Shown: positions 35,625-45,031 of the stretch, piece by piece | How positions within the stretch are numbered: position 1 is the first letter of the stretch | Layout: every line of letters begins with the position of its first letter | Source of the DNA: Spirulina major PCC 6313 | Lineage (GTDB): Bacteria > Cyanobacteriota > Cyanobacteriia > Cyanobacteriales > Spirulinaceae | Length of the DNA: 64,000 nt | Assembly: GCF_001890765.1 (NCBI RefSeq) | Contig: NZ_KV878783.1 | Coordinates: forward strand, 2,316,695 to 2,380,694 | Direction of reading: 5' to 3' | Made by a program: the position numbers and the translations under genes | The notes under the pieces: model-generated | The model's database searches: none | What the model saw: the letters and a program-made list of their open reading frames with translations, nothing else | Told to the model about the DNA's origin: nothing

Positions 35625-38579
35625 ATGCAGCCAACGGACGCGAGTAAATTTACAGAACAGGCGTGGGATGCGATCGTGCGATCGCAGGAAGTTGCCCGCC
35701 GCTGTGGCAATCAGCAGCTTGAAGTCGAACACGTCATTTTGGCCCTCCTCGAAGAAGATGGGTTAACCAAGCGCATTCTCGACAAGGCGGCGATTGAAAT
35801 CGGGGCGTTTAAACAACAGGTTGAAACCTTCGTCAATGGTCAACAGCGGTTTCCCTATGTGGATCAATTGTATTTAGGGCGAGCCTTGGATGTGATGCTC
35901 GATCGCGCCGAGGCCTCTCGCAGTAGTTGGGACGATAGCTTTATTGCGGTGGAGCATTTGCTCGTGGGATTCGCCGAAGATGCTCGCTTGGGGCGGCGTT
36001 TGTTTCGCAAGTTCAACCTTGACCCCCAGGATATTGAAACCACGATTAAAGCCGTGCGGGGCAGCCAAAAAGTCACGGAACAGAACCCCGAAGAACAGTA
36101 TGAAGCCCTGGCGAAATATGGGATTGACCTGACGGAACGGGCGCGGGCGGGGAAACTGGACCCGGTGATCGGGCGGGATGAGGAGATTCGCAGTGTGATT
36201 CAGGTGTTGTCGCGGCGATCGAAGAATAACCCGGTGTTGATTGGGGAGCCGGGGGTGGGGAAAACGGCGATCGCTGAAGGTCTCGCCCAGCGGATGGTGA
36301 ATGGGGATGTGCCGGAATCCTTGAAAAATCGGCAACTCGTTTCCTTAGATATGGGCAGCCTGATCGCGGGGGCGAAATATCGCGGTGAGTTTGAAAATCG
36401 GCTGCGATCGGTGTTGCATGAGGTGACCCATTCCGATGGCGGCGCGATCTTGTTTATTGATGAACTGCATACGGTGGTGGGGGCGGGCGATCGCGCCGGA
36501 GCCATGGATGCGGGGAATCTGCTCAAACCGATGTTGGCACGGGGGGAACTACGCTGCATCGGTGCAACAACCCTCGATGAATATCGCAACCATATCGAAA
36601 AAGACCCCGCCCTGGAGCGTCGTTTTCAACAGGTTTATGTGCGTCAGCCTAGCGTTGAGGATACGATCTCAATTTTGCGGGGCTTGAAAGAGCGTTACGA
36701 AGTGCATCATGGTGTCAAGATTACCGATTCGTCCCTCGTGGCAGCGGCGACGTTGTCCCATCGGTATATTAGCGATCGCTTCCTCCCCGACAAAGCGATC
36801 GATCTCGTTGATGAAGCCGCCGCCCGGTTAAAGATGGAAATCACCTCCAAACCCATGGAGTTGGAGAGTCTCGATCGGCGGATCATGCAATTGCAGATGG
36901 AAAAACTGTCCCTCGAAGGCGACCCCACCTCCAAAGATCGCCAAGGCCGCATCCAGCAGGAAATCGCCGACCTCGAAACAAAGCAAACCGGCCTCTCTGC
37001 CCAATGGGAAGCCGAAAAACAAATGCTTGAGGAGATCAACAGCCTCAAGGAAAAAGAAGATAAGCTGCGTCTCCAAGTAGAACGCGCCCTGCGGGACTAT
37101 GACCAAAATCGCGCCTATCAACTCAAATTTGAGCGCGAACAACTCCAGCAAGAACGGGAAGCCAAAGAAGCCGAATTTCTCGATCGCCAAAACCAAGGCA
37201 GCGCCCTGCTGCGGGAACAAGTCACCGAGGGGGATATTGCCGATGTGGTGGCTCGCTGGACGGGCATTCCGGTGACGCGCTTGATGGAGTCGGAAAAACA
37301 AAAGTTACTGCAACTCGAAGGCCAATTACACGAGCGGGTAATCGGTCAAAATGAGGCGGTGTCGGCGGTGTCGGCGGCGATTCGGCGGGCGCGGGCGGGG
37401 ATGAAGGATCTCAATCGTCCCATTGGATCATTCCTGTTCATGGGGCCGACGGGGGTGGGGAAAACGGAATTGGCGCGGGCGATCGCTGCCCTCCTCTTCG
37501 ATAGCGACGACGCGATGGTGCGTCTCGATATGTCGGAATACATGGAAAAACACACGGTTTCGCGCCTTGTGGGTGCGCCCCCCGGCTACATTGGCTACGA
37601 AGAAGGCGGCCAACTCACCGAAGCCGTCCGCCGTCGTCCCTATTCCGTTGTCCTCCTTGACGAAGTGGAAAAAGCCCACCGCGATGTATTCAATATCCTG
37701 CTGCAAATCCTCGATGATGGGCGCGTCACGGATTCCCAAGGGCGGGCGGTGGATTTTCGCAACACGATTATTGTGATGACTAGCAACATCGGCAGCGATG
37801 TGATTCTGGAGAATGCGATCGCACCCCCCCGACCCGTCAAGCAAGAACTCGACTATAAACTCCGCCAACGGATCGGCCAACTCCTCCAAGCCCAACATCA
37901 AAGCCTGCTCCAGGTGGGTACGCAATTAGATGAAGCCGTTACCCCTCAAGAGGTGGAAGCTCTGCTGCGTGAGATTGTGGCGGGAATGGTGCCAGAGAGC
38001 GATCGCACCCCCTCAACCGCCAAAAGCACCGTTGGCGGCAGTAAAGACATGGACGAACTGCTGCGCGGCTATTTTCGCCCGGAATTCCTCAACCGTATCG
38101 ATGAGCGCATCGTCTTTAAACCCCTGTTACGGGAAGAGTTACGGCAAATTGTCACGATCCAACTCCAGCGCATCCGCAACCTCCTCGATGAGCAAAGTAT
38201 CACCCTCGAACTCACCGAAGCGGCGAAAGATCACCTCGTGGAAGCGGGCTACGATCCCGTCTATGGAGCGCGTCCCCTGAAGCGGGCAATTCAGCGCGAA
38301 CTCGAAAATCCGATGGCGACGAAAATCCTCGAAAATACCTTTGGAGAAGGGGATACGGTACAGGTAGATTGTGTGGATCAAATGTTGGTGTTGACGAAAA
38401 TCAGTAGCAGCCCAGCCCCTGAACCGACGGAACTCGAACCCGTTGCCATCTCCGAGGCTGATCCTATCGTCACCGAAGCTGCGATCGCTTCTCCTGCCGA
38501 CGATGACCCCGACTTTGAACCAGAGGCCACCCCCGTCCAAGCGGAAATTGTCAGCGATGATGAAGGGATTTTATTCTAA
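35625..38579 (+). CDS. clpB: ClpB-type disaggregase with an unusual insertion in the second AAA+ domain
   Basis: The 984-residue AAA+ chaperone resolubilises protein aggregates with DnaK. Order: Clp_N (about 1-145), AAA1 with Walker [15 protein letters not shown] (207-220), the coiled-coil M domain (about 405-530) and AAA2 with [14 protein letters not shown] near 606. The C-terminal [15 protein letters not shown] follows. Between [12 protein letters not shown] and [14 protein letters not shown] there are about 85 residues where ordinary ClpB has about 25, and the C-terminus carries a 60-residue acidic tail. ATG 35625 is chosen from the GAAGAGGAG site before it; a TTG at 35607 would add six residues. 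Confidence 0.92.
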   Translation: MQPTDASKFTEQAWDAIVRSQEVARRCGNQQLEVEHVILALLEEDGLTKRILDKAAIEIGAFKQQVETFVNGQQRFPYVDQLYLGRALDVMLDRAEASRSSWDDSFIAVEHLLVGFAEDARLGRRLFRKFNLDPQDIETTIKAVRGSQKVTEQNPEEQYEALAKYGIDLTERARAGKLDPVIGRDEEIRSVIQVLSRRSKNNPVLIGEPGVGKTAIAEGLAQRMVNGDVPESLKNRQLVSLDMGSLIAGAKYRGEFENRLRSVLHEVTHSDGGAILFIDELHTVVGAGDRAGAMDAGNLLKPMLARGELRCIGATTLDEYRNHIEKDPALERRFQQVYVRQPSVEDTISILRGLKERYEVHHGVKITDSSLVAAATLSHRYISDRFLPDKAIDLVDEAAARLKMEITSKPMELESLDRRIMQLQMEKLSLEGDPTSKDRQGRIQQEIADLETKQTGLSAQWEAEKQMLEEINSLKEKEDKLRLQVERALRDYDQNRAYQLKFEREQLQQEREAKEAEFLDRQNQGSALLREQVTEGDIADVVARWTGIPVTRLMESEKQKLLQLEGQLHERVIGQNEAVSAVSAAIRRARAGMKDLNRPIGSFLFMGPTGVGKTELARAIAALLFDSDDAMVRLDMSEYMEKHTVSRLVGAPPGYIGYEEGGQLTEAVRRRPYSVVLLDEVEKAHRDVFNILLQILDDGRVTDSQGRAVDFRNTIIVMTSNIGSDVILENAIAPPRPVKQELDYKLRQRIGQLLQAQHQSLLQVGTQLDEAVTPQEVEALLREIVAGMVPESDRTPSTAKSTVGGSKDMDELLRGYFRPEFLNRIDERIVFKPLLREELRQIVTIQLQRIRNLLDEQSITLELTEAAKDHLVEAGYDPVYGARPLKRAIQRELENPMATKILENTFGEGDTVQVDCVDQMLVLTKISSSPAPEPTELEPVAISEADPIVTEAAIASPADDDPDFEPEATPVQAEIVSDDEGILF

Positions 38580-38593
38580 CGGAGCGTATTTCG

Positions 38594-39484
38594 ATGTACT
38601 ACTTCACTGAAAAATACATTAACCCCTTCACCGATTATGGGTTTAAAAAACTCTTTGGTGAAGAACCCAATAAAGATCTGCTCCTTGATTTTCTCAATGA
38701 ACTCCTGCGAGAGGAACAGGGAGAGATCGTCAGTCTGAACTACATCAAAAATGAGCAATTGGGGGATACAAGTCTTGACCGCAAAGCCATTTTTGATCTC
38801 TACTGTGAAAACGAGCGCGGTGAAAAGTTCATCGTTGAACTGCAAAAAACGAAGCAAAACTTTTTCAAAGATCGCACCGTTTACTATTCCACCTTCCCCA
38901 TCCGAGAGCAAACCCAGCAAGGAATCTGGAACTATCAACTCAACGCCATCTACACGATCGCAATCTTAGATTTTGTTTTTGACGAGGATAAACAGGAGCC
39001 GCAAAAGTATCGCTATGATGTGAAGCTCACGGACATCGAGACCTGTAAAGTGTTTTATGATAAACTCACGTTCATTTACTTGGAAATGCCCAAGTTCACG
39101 AAAACTTTAGAGGAGCTAGAAACGCGCTTTGATAAGTGGCTCTACATCCTCCGCAATCTGACGAAAATTGATGAAATTCCAGACGCATTACAAGAGTCCA
39201 TCTTTCAAAAACTCTTTGCCGTCGCGGAAATTGCCCAGTTCAACCCTGAACAAGTTCGCTCCTATGAAGACAGTCTGAAATATTATCGGGATTTGCAAAA
39301 TTCGATTGATACGGCTCGTGACGAAGGACGCGAAGAGGGGCGCGAAGAGGGGATTGCGTTGGCGAAAGAACAGGTGGCGATCGCAGGCCTTCAAAACGGC
39401 CTCTCCAACGAACTCCTGATCGAACTCACCGGCCTGACCCCCGCCCAAATTGATCAACTCAGAGCCACGCTCAAGCCCTCATGA
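38594..39484 (+). CDS. Rpn-family (PD-(D/E)XK) nuclease / putative transposase
   Basis: The 296-residue protein begins with the family signature INPFTDYGFKKLFGEE and has FDLYCENERGEKFIVELQ with the D...E-x-Q catalytic pattern. YYSTFPIREQ follows, and a C-terminal helical GREEGREEGIALAKEQ repeat typical of Rpn/PDDEXK-transposase proteins. Such proteins promote RecA-independent recombination or act as nucleases. It follows clpB by only 14 bp, but function gives no reason for a shared operon. Confidence 0.85.
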   Translation: MYYFTEKYINPFTDYGFKKLFGEEPNKDLLLDFLNELLREEQGEIVSLNYIKNEQLGDTSLDRKAIFDLYCENERGEKFIVELQKTKQNFFKDRTVYYSTFPIREQTQQGIWNYQLNAIYTIAILDFVFDEDKQEPQKYRYDVKLTDIETCKVFYDKLTFIYLEMPKFTKTLEELETRFDKWLYILRNLTKIDEIPDALQESIFQKLFAVAEIAQFNPEQVRSYEDSLKYYRDLQNSIDTARDEGREEGREEGIALAKEQVAIAGLQNGLSNELLIELTGLTPAQIDQLRATLKPS

Positions 39485-39590
39485 CCCAGCGTGCAAACTG
39501 TAGCGTTTCTTAAAAAAGGCCGAGAAATTCCCCGCTCTGCTGTACAACAGGGAAAGACAACGCAATCACACAATCAGGAGTAATACAGCG

Positions 39591-40268
39591 GTGAAATACG
39601 AGATCCGCTATAAGCCCGCCTTTGCTGCCATCTTCGTCACCCTTGATCCGGGTGAGCGTATCATTGCTGAAGCCGGAGCCATGGCCAGTATGGATGCGGG
39701 GTTGACGATGACCACACAATTTAGCGGCGGTTTGATTCCCGCCCTGCTCCGTGCCGGCTTTGGGGGTGAAACCCTCTTTACCAATACCTTTATCAATCGC
39801 ACCGATAGCCCGCTGAGTCTGGTCCTTACCCAATCGATTATTGGTGATATGGAAGTGATTCAACTGGATGGCCAACAACAGGCCGCCCTCTGTCTGCAAC
39901 CGGGGGCCTATATCGCCAGCACCGCCCGGATTAAGCTGGGGGTGAAGTGGGCGGGGTTTAACAGTTGGTTGGCAGGGGAAGGGTTGTTTAAGTTGCAAGT
40001 GGAAAGCAACGGCAAAGGCTTAGTCTTTTTCGGAGCCTACGGCGGCTTGACGAAACGCCAAATCACGCAGGATTTTATTGTGGATTCGGGGCATCTCGTC
40101 GCCTACGAGCCGCAAATTAAGCTCAATGTCCGGTTTGCCAAGGGCATTATTGGTTCGTTGACCTCTGGGGAAGGGTTAGTCAATCACCTCAAAGGGACGG
40201 GGGTGATTTATATGCAGTCCCGCAGTGTGGATGGGTTGGTGCGTTTCCTCCGTCCGAAGTTGAGATAA
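39591..40268 (+). CDS. AIM24/TIGR00266-family protein, copy 1
   Basis: The 225-residue beta-rich protein starts at GTG 39591 after an AGGAG motif. It has the family pattern GERIIAEAGAMASMDAGL, a Gly-rich FGGETLFTNTF, and the late FIVDSGHLVAYEP. AIM24-type folds are trimeric beta prisms of unknown molecular function. Two further copies follow at 20 and 26 bp, so the three probably form one operon. Identity among copies is moderate by eye, which suggests old duplication. Confidence 0.85.
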   Translation: MKYEIRYKPAFAAIFVTLDPGERIIAEAGAMASMDAGLTMTTQFSGGLIPALLRAGFGGETLFTNTFINRTDSPLSLVLTQSIIGDMEVIQLDGQQQAALCLQPGAYIASTARIKLGVKWAGFNSWLAGEGLFKLQVESNGKGLVFFGAYGGLTKRQITQDFIVDSGHLVAYEPQIKLNVRFAKGIIGSLTSGEGLVNHLKGTGVIYMQSRSVDGLVRFLRPKLR

Positions 40269-40287
40269 ACCTAAGGAGTCAAACGGG

Positions 40288-40962
40288 ATGGAGATTGAAT
40301 TACTACATCAGCCCGATAGTGCGATCGCAAAAATCACCCTAATCGGCGGCGAAGAACTCGTCGCCCAAGCCGGAGCGATGATCGCCATGAGCGGCCACAT
40401 CAACGCCAGCACCACCCTCCGACGCGGCAAAGGCGGCGGCGTTTTCGGCGGTCTCAAGCGCGTCCTCGCGGGAGAATCCCTCTTTCTCAGCGTCTTTCGT
40501 ACCCCCATTACCGGCGAAATCTTCCTTTCCCCCAAACTAATGGGAGATCTCCTGATCTATGACCTGAGCCAGAGTGAACTTGTGGTTCAATCCGGTTCCT
40601 ACCTCGCCAGCGAAAGCGGCGTAGACATTGACCTCGGCTTCCAAGGCTTTAAATCGATCTTTTCCGGGGAAAGTCTCTTTTGGCTTGACATCAGCGGTCG
40701 CGGTCAAGTCCTTCTCACCTCCTTCGGCGGCATTTACGAAATTGACGTAGACGGCGAATACATCGTCGATACGGGCCACATCGTCGCCTTTGAAAAAAGC
40801 CTCACCTTTGCCATCAGCAAACCGGGCGGTAGTTGGTTGGGGGCTTTCCTCGGTGGAGAAGGCTTTGTCTGTCGGTTTAAAGGCAACGGCAAAGTCTACT
40901 GTCAAACCCACAACAACTACAATTTCGGTCGCGCTGTCGGTAGTAAGCTGCCCCCTCGTTAA
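40288..40962 (+). CDS. AIM24/TIGR00266-family protein, copy 2
   Basis: The 224-residue protein repeats the family layout: GGEELVAQAGAMIAMSGHI, LAGESLFLSVFR, and YIVDTGHIVAFEKSL. It lies in the middle of the tandem set. The Gly-rich loop GKGGGVFGGLKRVL is longer and more basic than in copy 1. No signal peptide or transmembrane helix is visible, so the product should be cytoplasmic. Confidence 0.85.
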   Translation: MEIELLHQPDSAIAKITLIGGEELVAQAGAMIAMSGHINASTTLRRGKGGGVFGGLKRVLAGESLFLSVFRTPITGEIFLSPKLMGDLLIYDLSQSELVVQSGSYLASESGVDIDLGFQGFKSIFSGESLFWLDISGRGQVLLTSFGGIYEIDVDGEYIVDTGHIVAFEKSLTFAISKPGGSWLGAFLGGEGFVCRFKGNGKVYCQTHNNYNFGRAVGSKLPPR

Positions 40963-40988
40963 CCCCAAATCGTTCACCGCCTAGGACT

Positions 40989-41693
40989 ATGGAACTCAAT
41001 AAATCCGAATTTGTCTACGACATCGAGCATTCTCCCGCCTACGCTGCCCTCGTCCTCACTCTCCAAGCGAATCAAAGCATTGTGGTTGAGGCCTCCGCAA
41101 TGGCAGCCATGGATAGTTGCATTACCATGGCGACCAAGGTGCGGGGTGGCATGATGCAGGGGATCAAACGCATGGTGGGGGGTGAATCAATTTTTATGAA
41201 CGAGTTTACTGCCCAGGGCAAGGCGGGACAACTCTATGTGTCGCCGGGTGTGCCGGGGGATGTGCAACATTATGCTTTAACCGATAATCAAGCTCTGATG
41301 GTGCAGTCGTCGGGATTTGTCGCCTGTAGCCCCACGGTGGATGTGGATAGCCAATTTCAAGGGTTTAAGGGCTTTTTTAGTGGTGAATCGCTGTTTTTAC
41401 TGCGTCTCACGGGGCAGGGGTCGGTGTGGTTTAGCTCCTATGGCGGCATTGTGGAAGTGCCGGTGGCGGGGGATTATGTGGTGGATACGGGCTATGTGGT
41501 GGCGTTTGAATCGTCGTTGCAGTATGAGGTGGAAATGTTGGGGGGCTTATCGTTTAAAGGCCTGCGGACGGGAATTTTAGGGGGTGAGGGTTTGGTCTGT
41601 CGGTTCCGGGGTGAGGGGCGGCTTTGGATTCAGTCGCGCAATATTTACCCGTTGGTGAACTTTTTAAGTCCCTTCCGGCCAGTGCGAAGTTAA
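40989..41693 (+). CDS. AIM24/TIGR00266-family protein, copy 3
   Basis: The 234-residue protein has QSIVVEASAMAAMDSCI, VGGESIFMNEFTAQG, and YVVDTGYVVAFESSL, matching copies 1 and 2. It is the longest of the three, with a short N-terminal extension (MELNKSEFVYDIEH). A trio rather than a single gene may mean a hetero-oligomer (inference from the trimeric fold of the family). Confidence 0.85.
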   Translation: MELNKSEFVYDIEHSPAYAALVLTLQANQSIVVEASAMAAMDSCITMATKVRGGMMQGIKRMVGGESIFMNEFTAQGKAGQLYVSPGVPGDVQHYALTDNQALMVQSSGFVACSPTVDVDSQFQGFKGFFSGESLFLLRLTGQGSVWFSSYGGIVEVPVAGDYVVDTGYVVAFESSLQYEVEMLGGLSFKGLRTGILGGEGLVCRFRGEGRLWIQSRNIYPLVNFLSPFRPVRS

Positions 41694-41764
41694 GGCAGGG
41701 CTAATGGGAGATGATTGAAGGTTAAATGGAGGTTGAGGTGGTCTGGCGCTAAGTCAAAAAGACA

Positions 41765-41833
41765 ATGACGGGTAAGTTATTTATAAAAAAGCATCCAGGC
41801 AAGAATCGTGGACTTTGGCTACCCGTCAATAAA
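41765..41833. repeat. Inverted repeat in the gap after the AIM24 genes
   Basis: TGACGGGTA near 41766 is matched by TACCCGTCA near 41822-41831. The enclosed sequence is AT-rich. It might be the terminator region of the AIM24 operon or a decayed mobile end; there is no T-tract next to it. Confidence 0.3.
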
Positions 41834-41896
41834 CATTTGATTGTCCACTAGGTAGCCTTGAAGAAAAATAATGCTGTGTTGTTTCCAAAATGATTG

Positions 41897-42691
41897 ATGA
41901 CTGAAGATCGTAATGCTCCCCCCCGTAAACGCGAGTTATTGAGCCTATTGGCCCTGTTTGTGGGGGCGTTTTTAGTGGTGGTGTGGCTGCTGAATCTATT
42001 GGTGGGGGGGGTAATTGGGATGATTCCCCCAGAGGCGGAACGGCAGTTAGGGCGGTGGATTATTCCGGCCTTGGAGGCCGAGGCGGAGGATTCAACGACG
42101 CAGGATCGCTTGAATGATTTGCTCGATCGCCTTGAGGCAGAGTTACCCCCGGAACAGGCGGCGGTGCATGACTATCAACTCCTTTATATTCCTGACGAAA
42201 CGGTGAATGCGGCGGCAGTGCCGGGGGATGTGATTTTGGTGTATCAGGGATTGTTGGCAGAGATGGAGTCGGAAAATGAGTTGATGATGGTGCTGGGGCA
42301 TGAGTTGGGGCATTTTGCGAATCGGGATCACCTGCGGGGCTTGGGGCGGGAGATTACGTTACGGTTAGCGATCGCCATTTTCCTCGGAGATGCCAGCGCC
42401 CTCCAATCCCTCTCGGGCCGGATTCTCAATCAAGTGGGATCGGCTCGCTTTTCCCAAACCCAGGAAACCCAAGCCGATGAATTTGGCCTCACGTTACTCG
42501 ATCGCACCTATGGCCATGTGGCCGGCGCGACGGACTTTTTTGCCCGTCTGGCCCAAACACCGGGGGCCAATGTTCAATTCCTGGCCAGTCATCCCGCGCC
42601 CGGTAAACGGGTGAAAGATATCAACGCATTGATTCAACAGAATGGCTATACCCTGGGCCAAAAAGTCCCCCTCGATCTTGATCTCGAATGA
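41897..42691 (+). CDS. M48-family metallopeptidase, membrane-anchored
   Basis: After an N-terminal transmembrane helix (about residues 15-38) the protein has the zinc motif GHELGHFANRDH and the third ligand in QTQETQADEFGL, the hallmarks of M48 (HtpX/Oma1-like) peptidases. The C-terminal FLASHPAPGKRVKDI is also typical. The ATG at 41897 is chosen; a TTG at 41894 is the alternative. The catalytic domain probably lies outside the cytoplasm as in BepA/Oma1-type members (inference). Confidence 0.88.
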   Translation: MTEDRNAPPRKRELLSLLALFVGAFLVVVWLLNLLVGGVIGMIPPEAERQLGRWIIPALEAEAEDSTTQDRLNDLLDRLEAELPPEQAAVHDYQLLYIPDETVNAAAVPGDVILVYQGLLAEMESENELMMVLGHELGHFANRDHLRGLGREITLRLAIAIFLGDASALQSLSGRILNQVGSARFSQTQETQADEFGLTLLDRTYGHVAGATDFFARLAQTPGANVQFLASHPAPGKRVKDINALIQQNGYTLGQKVPLDLDLE

Positions 42692-42828
42692 CGGCGATCG
42701 CCCCCTGACCCTGACGGTTTCCGGCTCAATAGGCCCGCTCCTTCCCTGGCCTAGATTTCGTGCTTGAGGCTCAATCCGTTAGGCTGGAAAGAACCTCCCT
42801 AATTGTCCCTTCGATCCCATAATTCCGC

Positions 42829-43980
42829 ATGAGTCAGACCCCTACCCAGTGGATACCCGAACCTGACGAGGATGATCCCGAAGATGATTATTTTGACTAT
42901 TACTTTGATCCACCCGGCAGCGAACCGGGGACGCTCACGATTGATCCCGATGGTATTCCGTCGGAACTGGTGCTAATTGACTACAGCCCGGAGCACGCCA
43001 CCCGCCACCCCGATGTTTCCCCGGAAACCTGCCAAGCCTATTTAAAAACGCCGTCGGTGTCGTGGATTGATGTGCGGGGGTTGGGCAGCGAGGATGTGCT
43101 GAAGCGGGTGGGGTATATTTGCCATCTTCATCCGCTGCTGCTCGAAGATGTGGTGAATGTGCCCCAGCGGCCGAAGGTGGAGGACTATAACGATCACCTC
43201 TTGATTGTGGTGCAGATGGTGTTGCCGACACCGGATGAGGAGGGGTTTTTTATTGAGCAGGTGGGGTTTGTCTTGGGGGAGCATTATTTGCTGACATTCC
43301 AGGAGGAACCGACGCGGGACTGTTTTCAACCGGCGCGCGATCGCATCCAAAACGGTCGCGGCAAAATTCGCCAAGCAGGCCCGGACTATCTCGCCTATAT
43401 CCTGCTCGATGCAATTATTGATGGGTTTTTCCCGGTCTTGGAAGACTACGGCGAACGGATCGACAGCCTCGAAGATGAGGTGGTCGCCAATCCGACCCGT
43501 AAAACCCTCGAAAAAATCTATGATATTCGGCGGGAACTGTTGGCCCTGCGGCGCTCGATTTGGCCACAACGGACGGTGATTAATAGCCTGATTCGCGAAC
43601 ATTACGGCCTGATTAGTCAGGATGTGGAGGTGTATCTCCGCGATTGCTATGACCATGTGATCCAGTTGTTGGATATTGTCGAAACCTATCGAGAATTATC
43701 CGCGAGTTTAACGGAAATTTATATGTCGGCGATGAGTAACCGGATGTCGGAGGTGGTGAATCTCCTGACGATTATCTCGACGATCTTTATTCCCCTGACG
43801 TTTATTGTGGGGGTCTATGGGATGAATTTTGAAAATATGCCGGAGTTGGGCTGGCGGTGGGGCTATGCCGCCTGCTGGGGGGTGATGGGGGCGATCGCGC
43901 TCTGTTTAACGATCTTTTTTTGGCGGCGGGGCTGGTTTGAGGGTTTTTTTTGGAGTCCCCTCGCCTCGAAGCGTCGTTAA
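42829..43980 (+). CDS. corA: CorA-family magnesium/cobalt transporter
   Basis: The 383-residue protein has a soluble N-terminal funnel domain, long stalk helices (YGERIDSLEDEVVANPT) and two C-terminal transmembrane helices. The GMN selectivity motif is intact: FIVGVYGMNFENMPEL. The first 40 residues are very acidic (DEDDPEDDYFDYYFD), longer than in many homologues, which may add metal-sensing capacity (inference). It is convergent with the Tic20-like gene. Confidence 0.92.
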   Translation: MSQTPTQWIPEPDEDDPEDDYFDYYFDPPGSEPGTLTIDPDGIPSELVLIDYSPEHATRHPDVSPETCQAYLKTPSVSWIDVRGLGSEDVLKRVGYICHLHPLLLEDVVNVPQRPKVEDYNDHLLIVVQMVLPTPDEEGFFIEQVGFVLGEHYLLTFQEEPTRDCFQPARDRIQNGRGKIRQAGPDYLAYILLDAIIDGFFPVLEDYGERIDSLEDEVVANPTRKTLEKIYDIRRELLALRRSIWPQRTVINSLIREHYGLISQDVEVYLRDCYDHVIQLLDIVETYRELSASLTEIYMSAMSNRMSEVVNLLTIISTIFIPLTFIVGVYGMNFENMPELGWRWGYAACWGVMGAIALCLTIFFWRRGWFEGFFWSPLASKRR

Positions 43981-44008
43981 GGTGGCGTTAATTCAGAGTG
44001 AGGGAGAT

Positions 44009-44539
44009 TTAGTAACGCACTTGGTTATAGGCCGCTTCGGAAACGATCGGTAAATCTGCATATTGCCCCCGGAGGGATTGCGCGATCGCAAAAATCGCCG
44101 CCGTCAGCACCGCCAAAAACAGTACACTTTCTAACCCGCCCCCTAACCATGCCGTTGGATTCGCCCCCGTCGGACGCAGCAACGGCGCACTCAAGCCGCT
44201 GGATAGCTCCAATACATCCAGCACCAACCGACAGAGAAAGGTGAAAATCGACAGGAGAATGGCTTGCACCGTATTGAAGCGCAGAAAATGGGACACCTGA
44301 GAATTGCGCACAACCAAGATGAACAGCCCAAAAAAGAGGCCCAACTCCACAAGGGGCAACCCCCCCACATTGAAAAAATAAACCTGCATCAAGGGGGTCA
44401 GCCCGATCAACAACAGTCCCAAGGGCGGAAACAAACTCGCCAGGAAAAAGCCCAACATCGCCACTTCTAGGATGGGAATCAAATACACCAAAGCCGCAAA
44501 AATCCGGTCTTGTCGTGTTGTTGCGCCACGCCAATTCAT
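44009..44539 (-). CDS. Tic20-family membrane protein
   Basis: The 176-residue protein has four hydrophobic helices. The N-terminal TTRQDRIFAALVYLIPIL and the C-terminal SLRGQYADLPIVSEAAYNQV are characteristic of cyanobacterial relatives of the chloroplast import channel Tic20. RFNTVQAILLSI lies in the middle. Its role in cyanobacteria is not established; it does not import proteins as in plastids. Confidence 0.82.
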   Translation of the reverse strand: MNWRGATTRQDRIFAALVYLIPILEVAMLGFFLASLFPPLGLLLIGLTPLMQVYFFNVGGLPLVELGLFFGLFILVVRNSQVSHFLRFNTVQAILLSIFTFLCRLVLDVLELSSGLSAPLLRPTGANPTAWLGGGLESVLFLAVLTAAIFAIAQSLRGQYADLPIVSEAAYNQVRY

Positions 44540-44590
44540 CCCGTTCGTCTCCCAATCAAAACCTTCCTAACCATAACGCACTGGGTTATC

Positions 44591-44806
44591 CTAGGCATCT
44601 ACCGGATCAATGTTGGTGAGCCGAAACCCCATTTGGCATTCGTAATATCCGGCGGGGGTGCGATCGCTGCATTCCGCTCCATTCTTGGCGCAACTCACCA
44701 ACGCACAGCCCAGCTTGCCATGGTGCCAACGGGGTCGTCCCTGTTGATCCGCTAACAAACAACCTTGGCACACCTGTTGGGGTGAAAGAATTTGGGTCTC
44801 TGTCAT
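44591..44806 (-). CDS. Small cysteine-rich protein, function unknown
   Basis: From the ATG at 44806 the 71-residue protein contains six Cys residues (QQVCQGCLL, GKLGCALVSC, NGAECSD, YYECQMGF), enough for a metal site or disulfide pairs. Four additional residues are possible from a start at 44818. Similar small proteins occur in cyanobacteria but carry no assigned function. It lies just upstream of the Tic20-like gene on the same strand, 51 bp away, so the two may be co-transcribed. Confidence 0.55.
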   Translation of the reverse strand: MTETQILSPQQVCQGCLLADQQGRPRWHHGKLGCALVSCAKNGAECSDRTPAGYYECQMGFRLTNIDPVDA

Positions 44807-44902
44807 AATCACAAGCATAGTCCCCTCCGCAATGATGAAGTGCTGACAACAGCCATGCCTTGGGCATCGCTAACTCTTCTCATCCTTAATTTTAAGCGAA
44901 TC

Positions 44903-44957
44903 TCTGAGGTGATCCGCTGTCATTGCTACCAAGCTTCACGGATGGGATCTGAGGTGA
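44903..44957. promoter_or_regulatory. Direct repeat TCTGAGGTGA in the glyA upstream region
   Basis: The decamer TCTGAGGTGA occurs at 44903-44912 and again at 44948-44957, a 45-bp spacing (about four helix turns). This could be a pair of operator half-sites for glyA or the divergent Cys-rich gene. Confidence 0.3.
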
Positions 44958-45031
44958 GATGGGCTATCCCCCAATCCGAAACAGCGTTATCATGAAAAAT
45001 CTCTCCACTATACCTAAATTTTTTATCTCTT

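Noticed and set aside
45000-45031. Glycine riboswitch before glyA
   Set aside because: The upstream gap lacks the conserved glycine aptamer core; only a direct repeat is visible.
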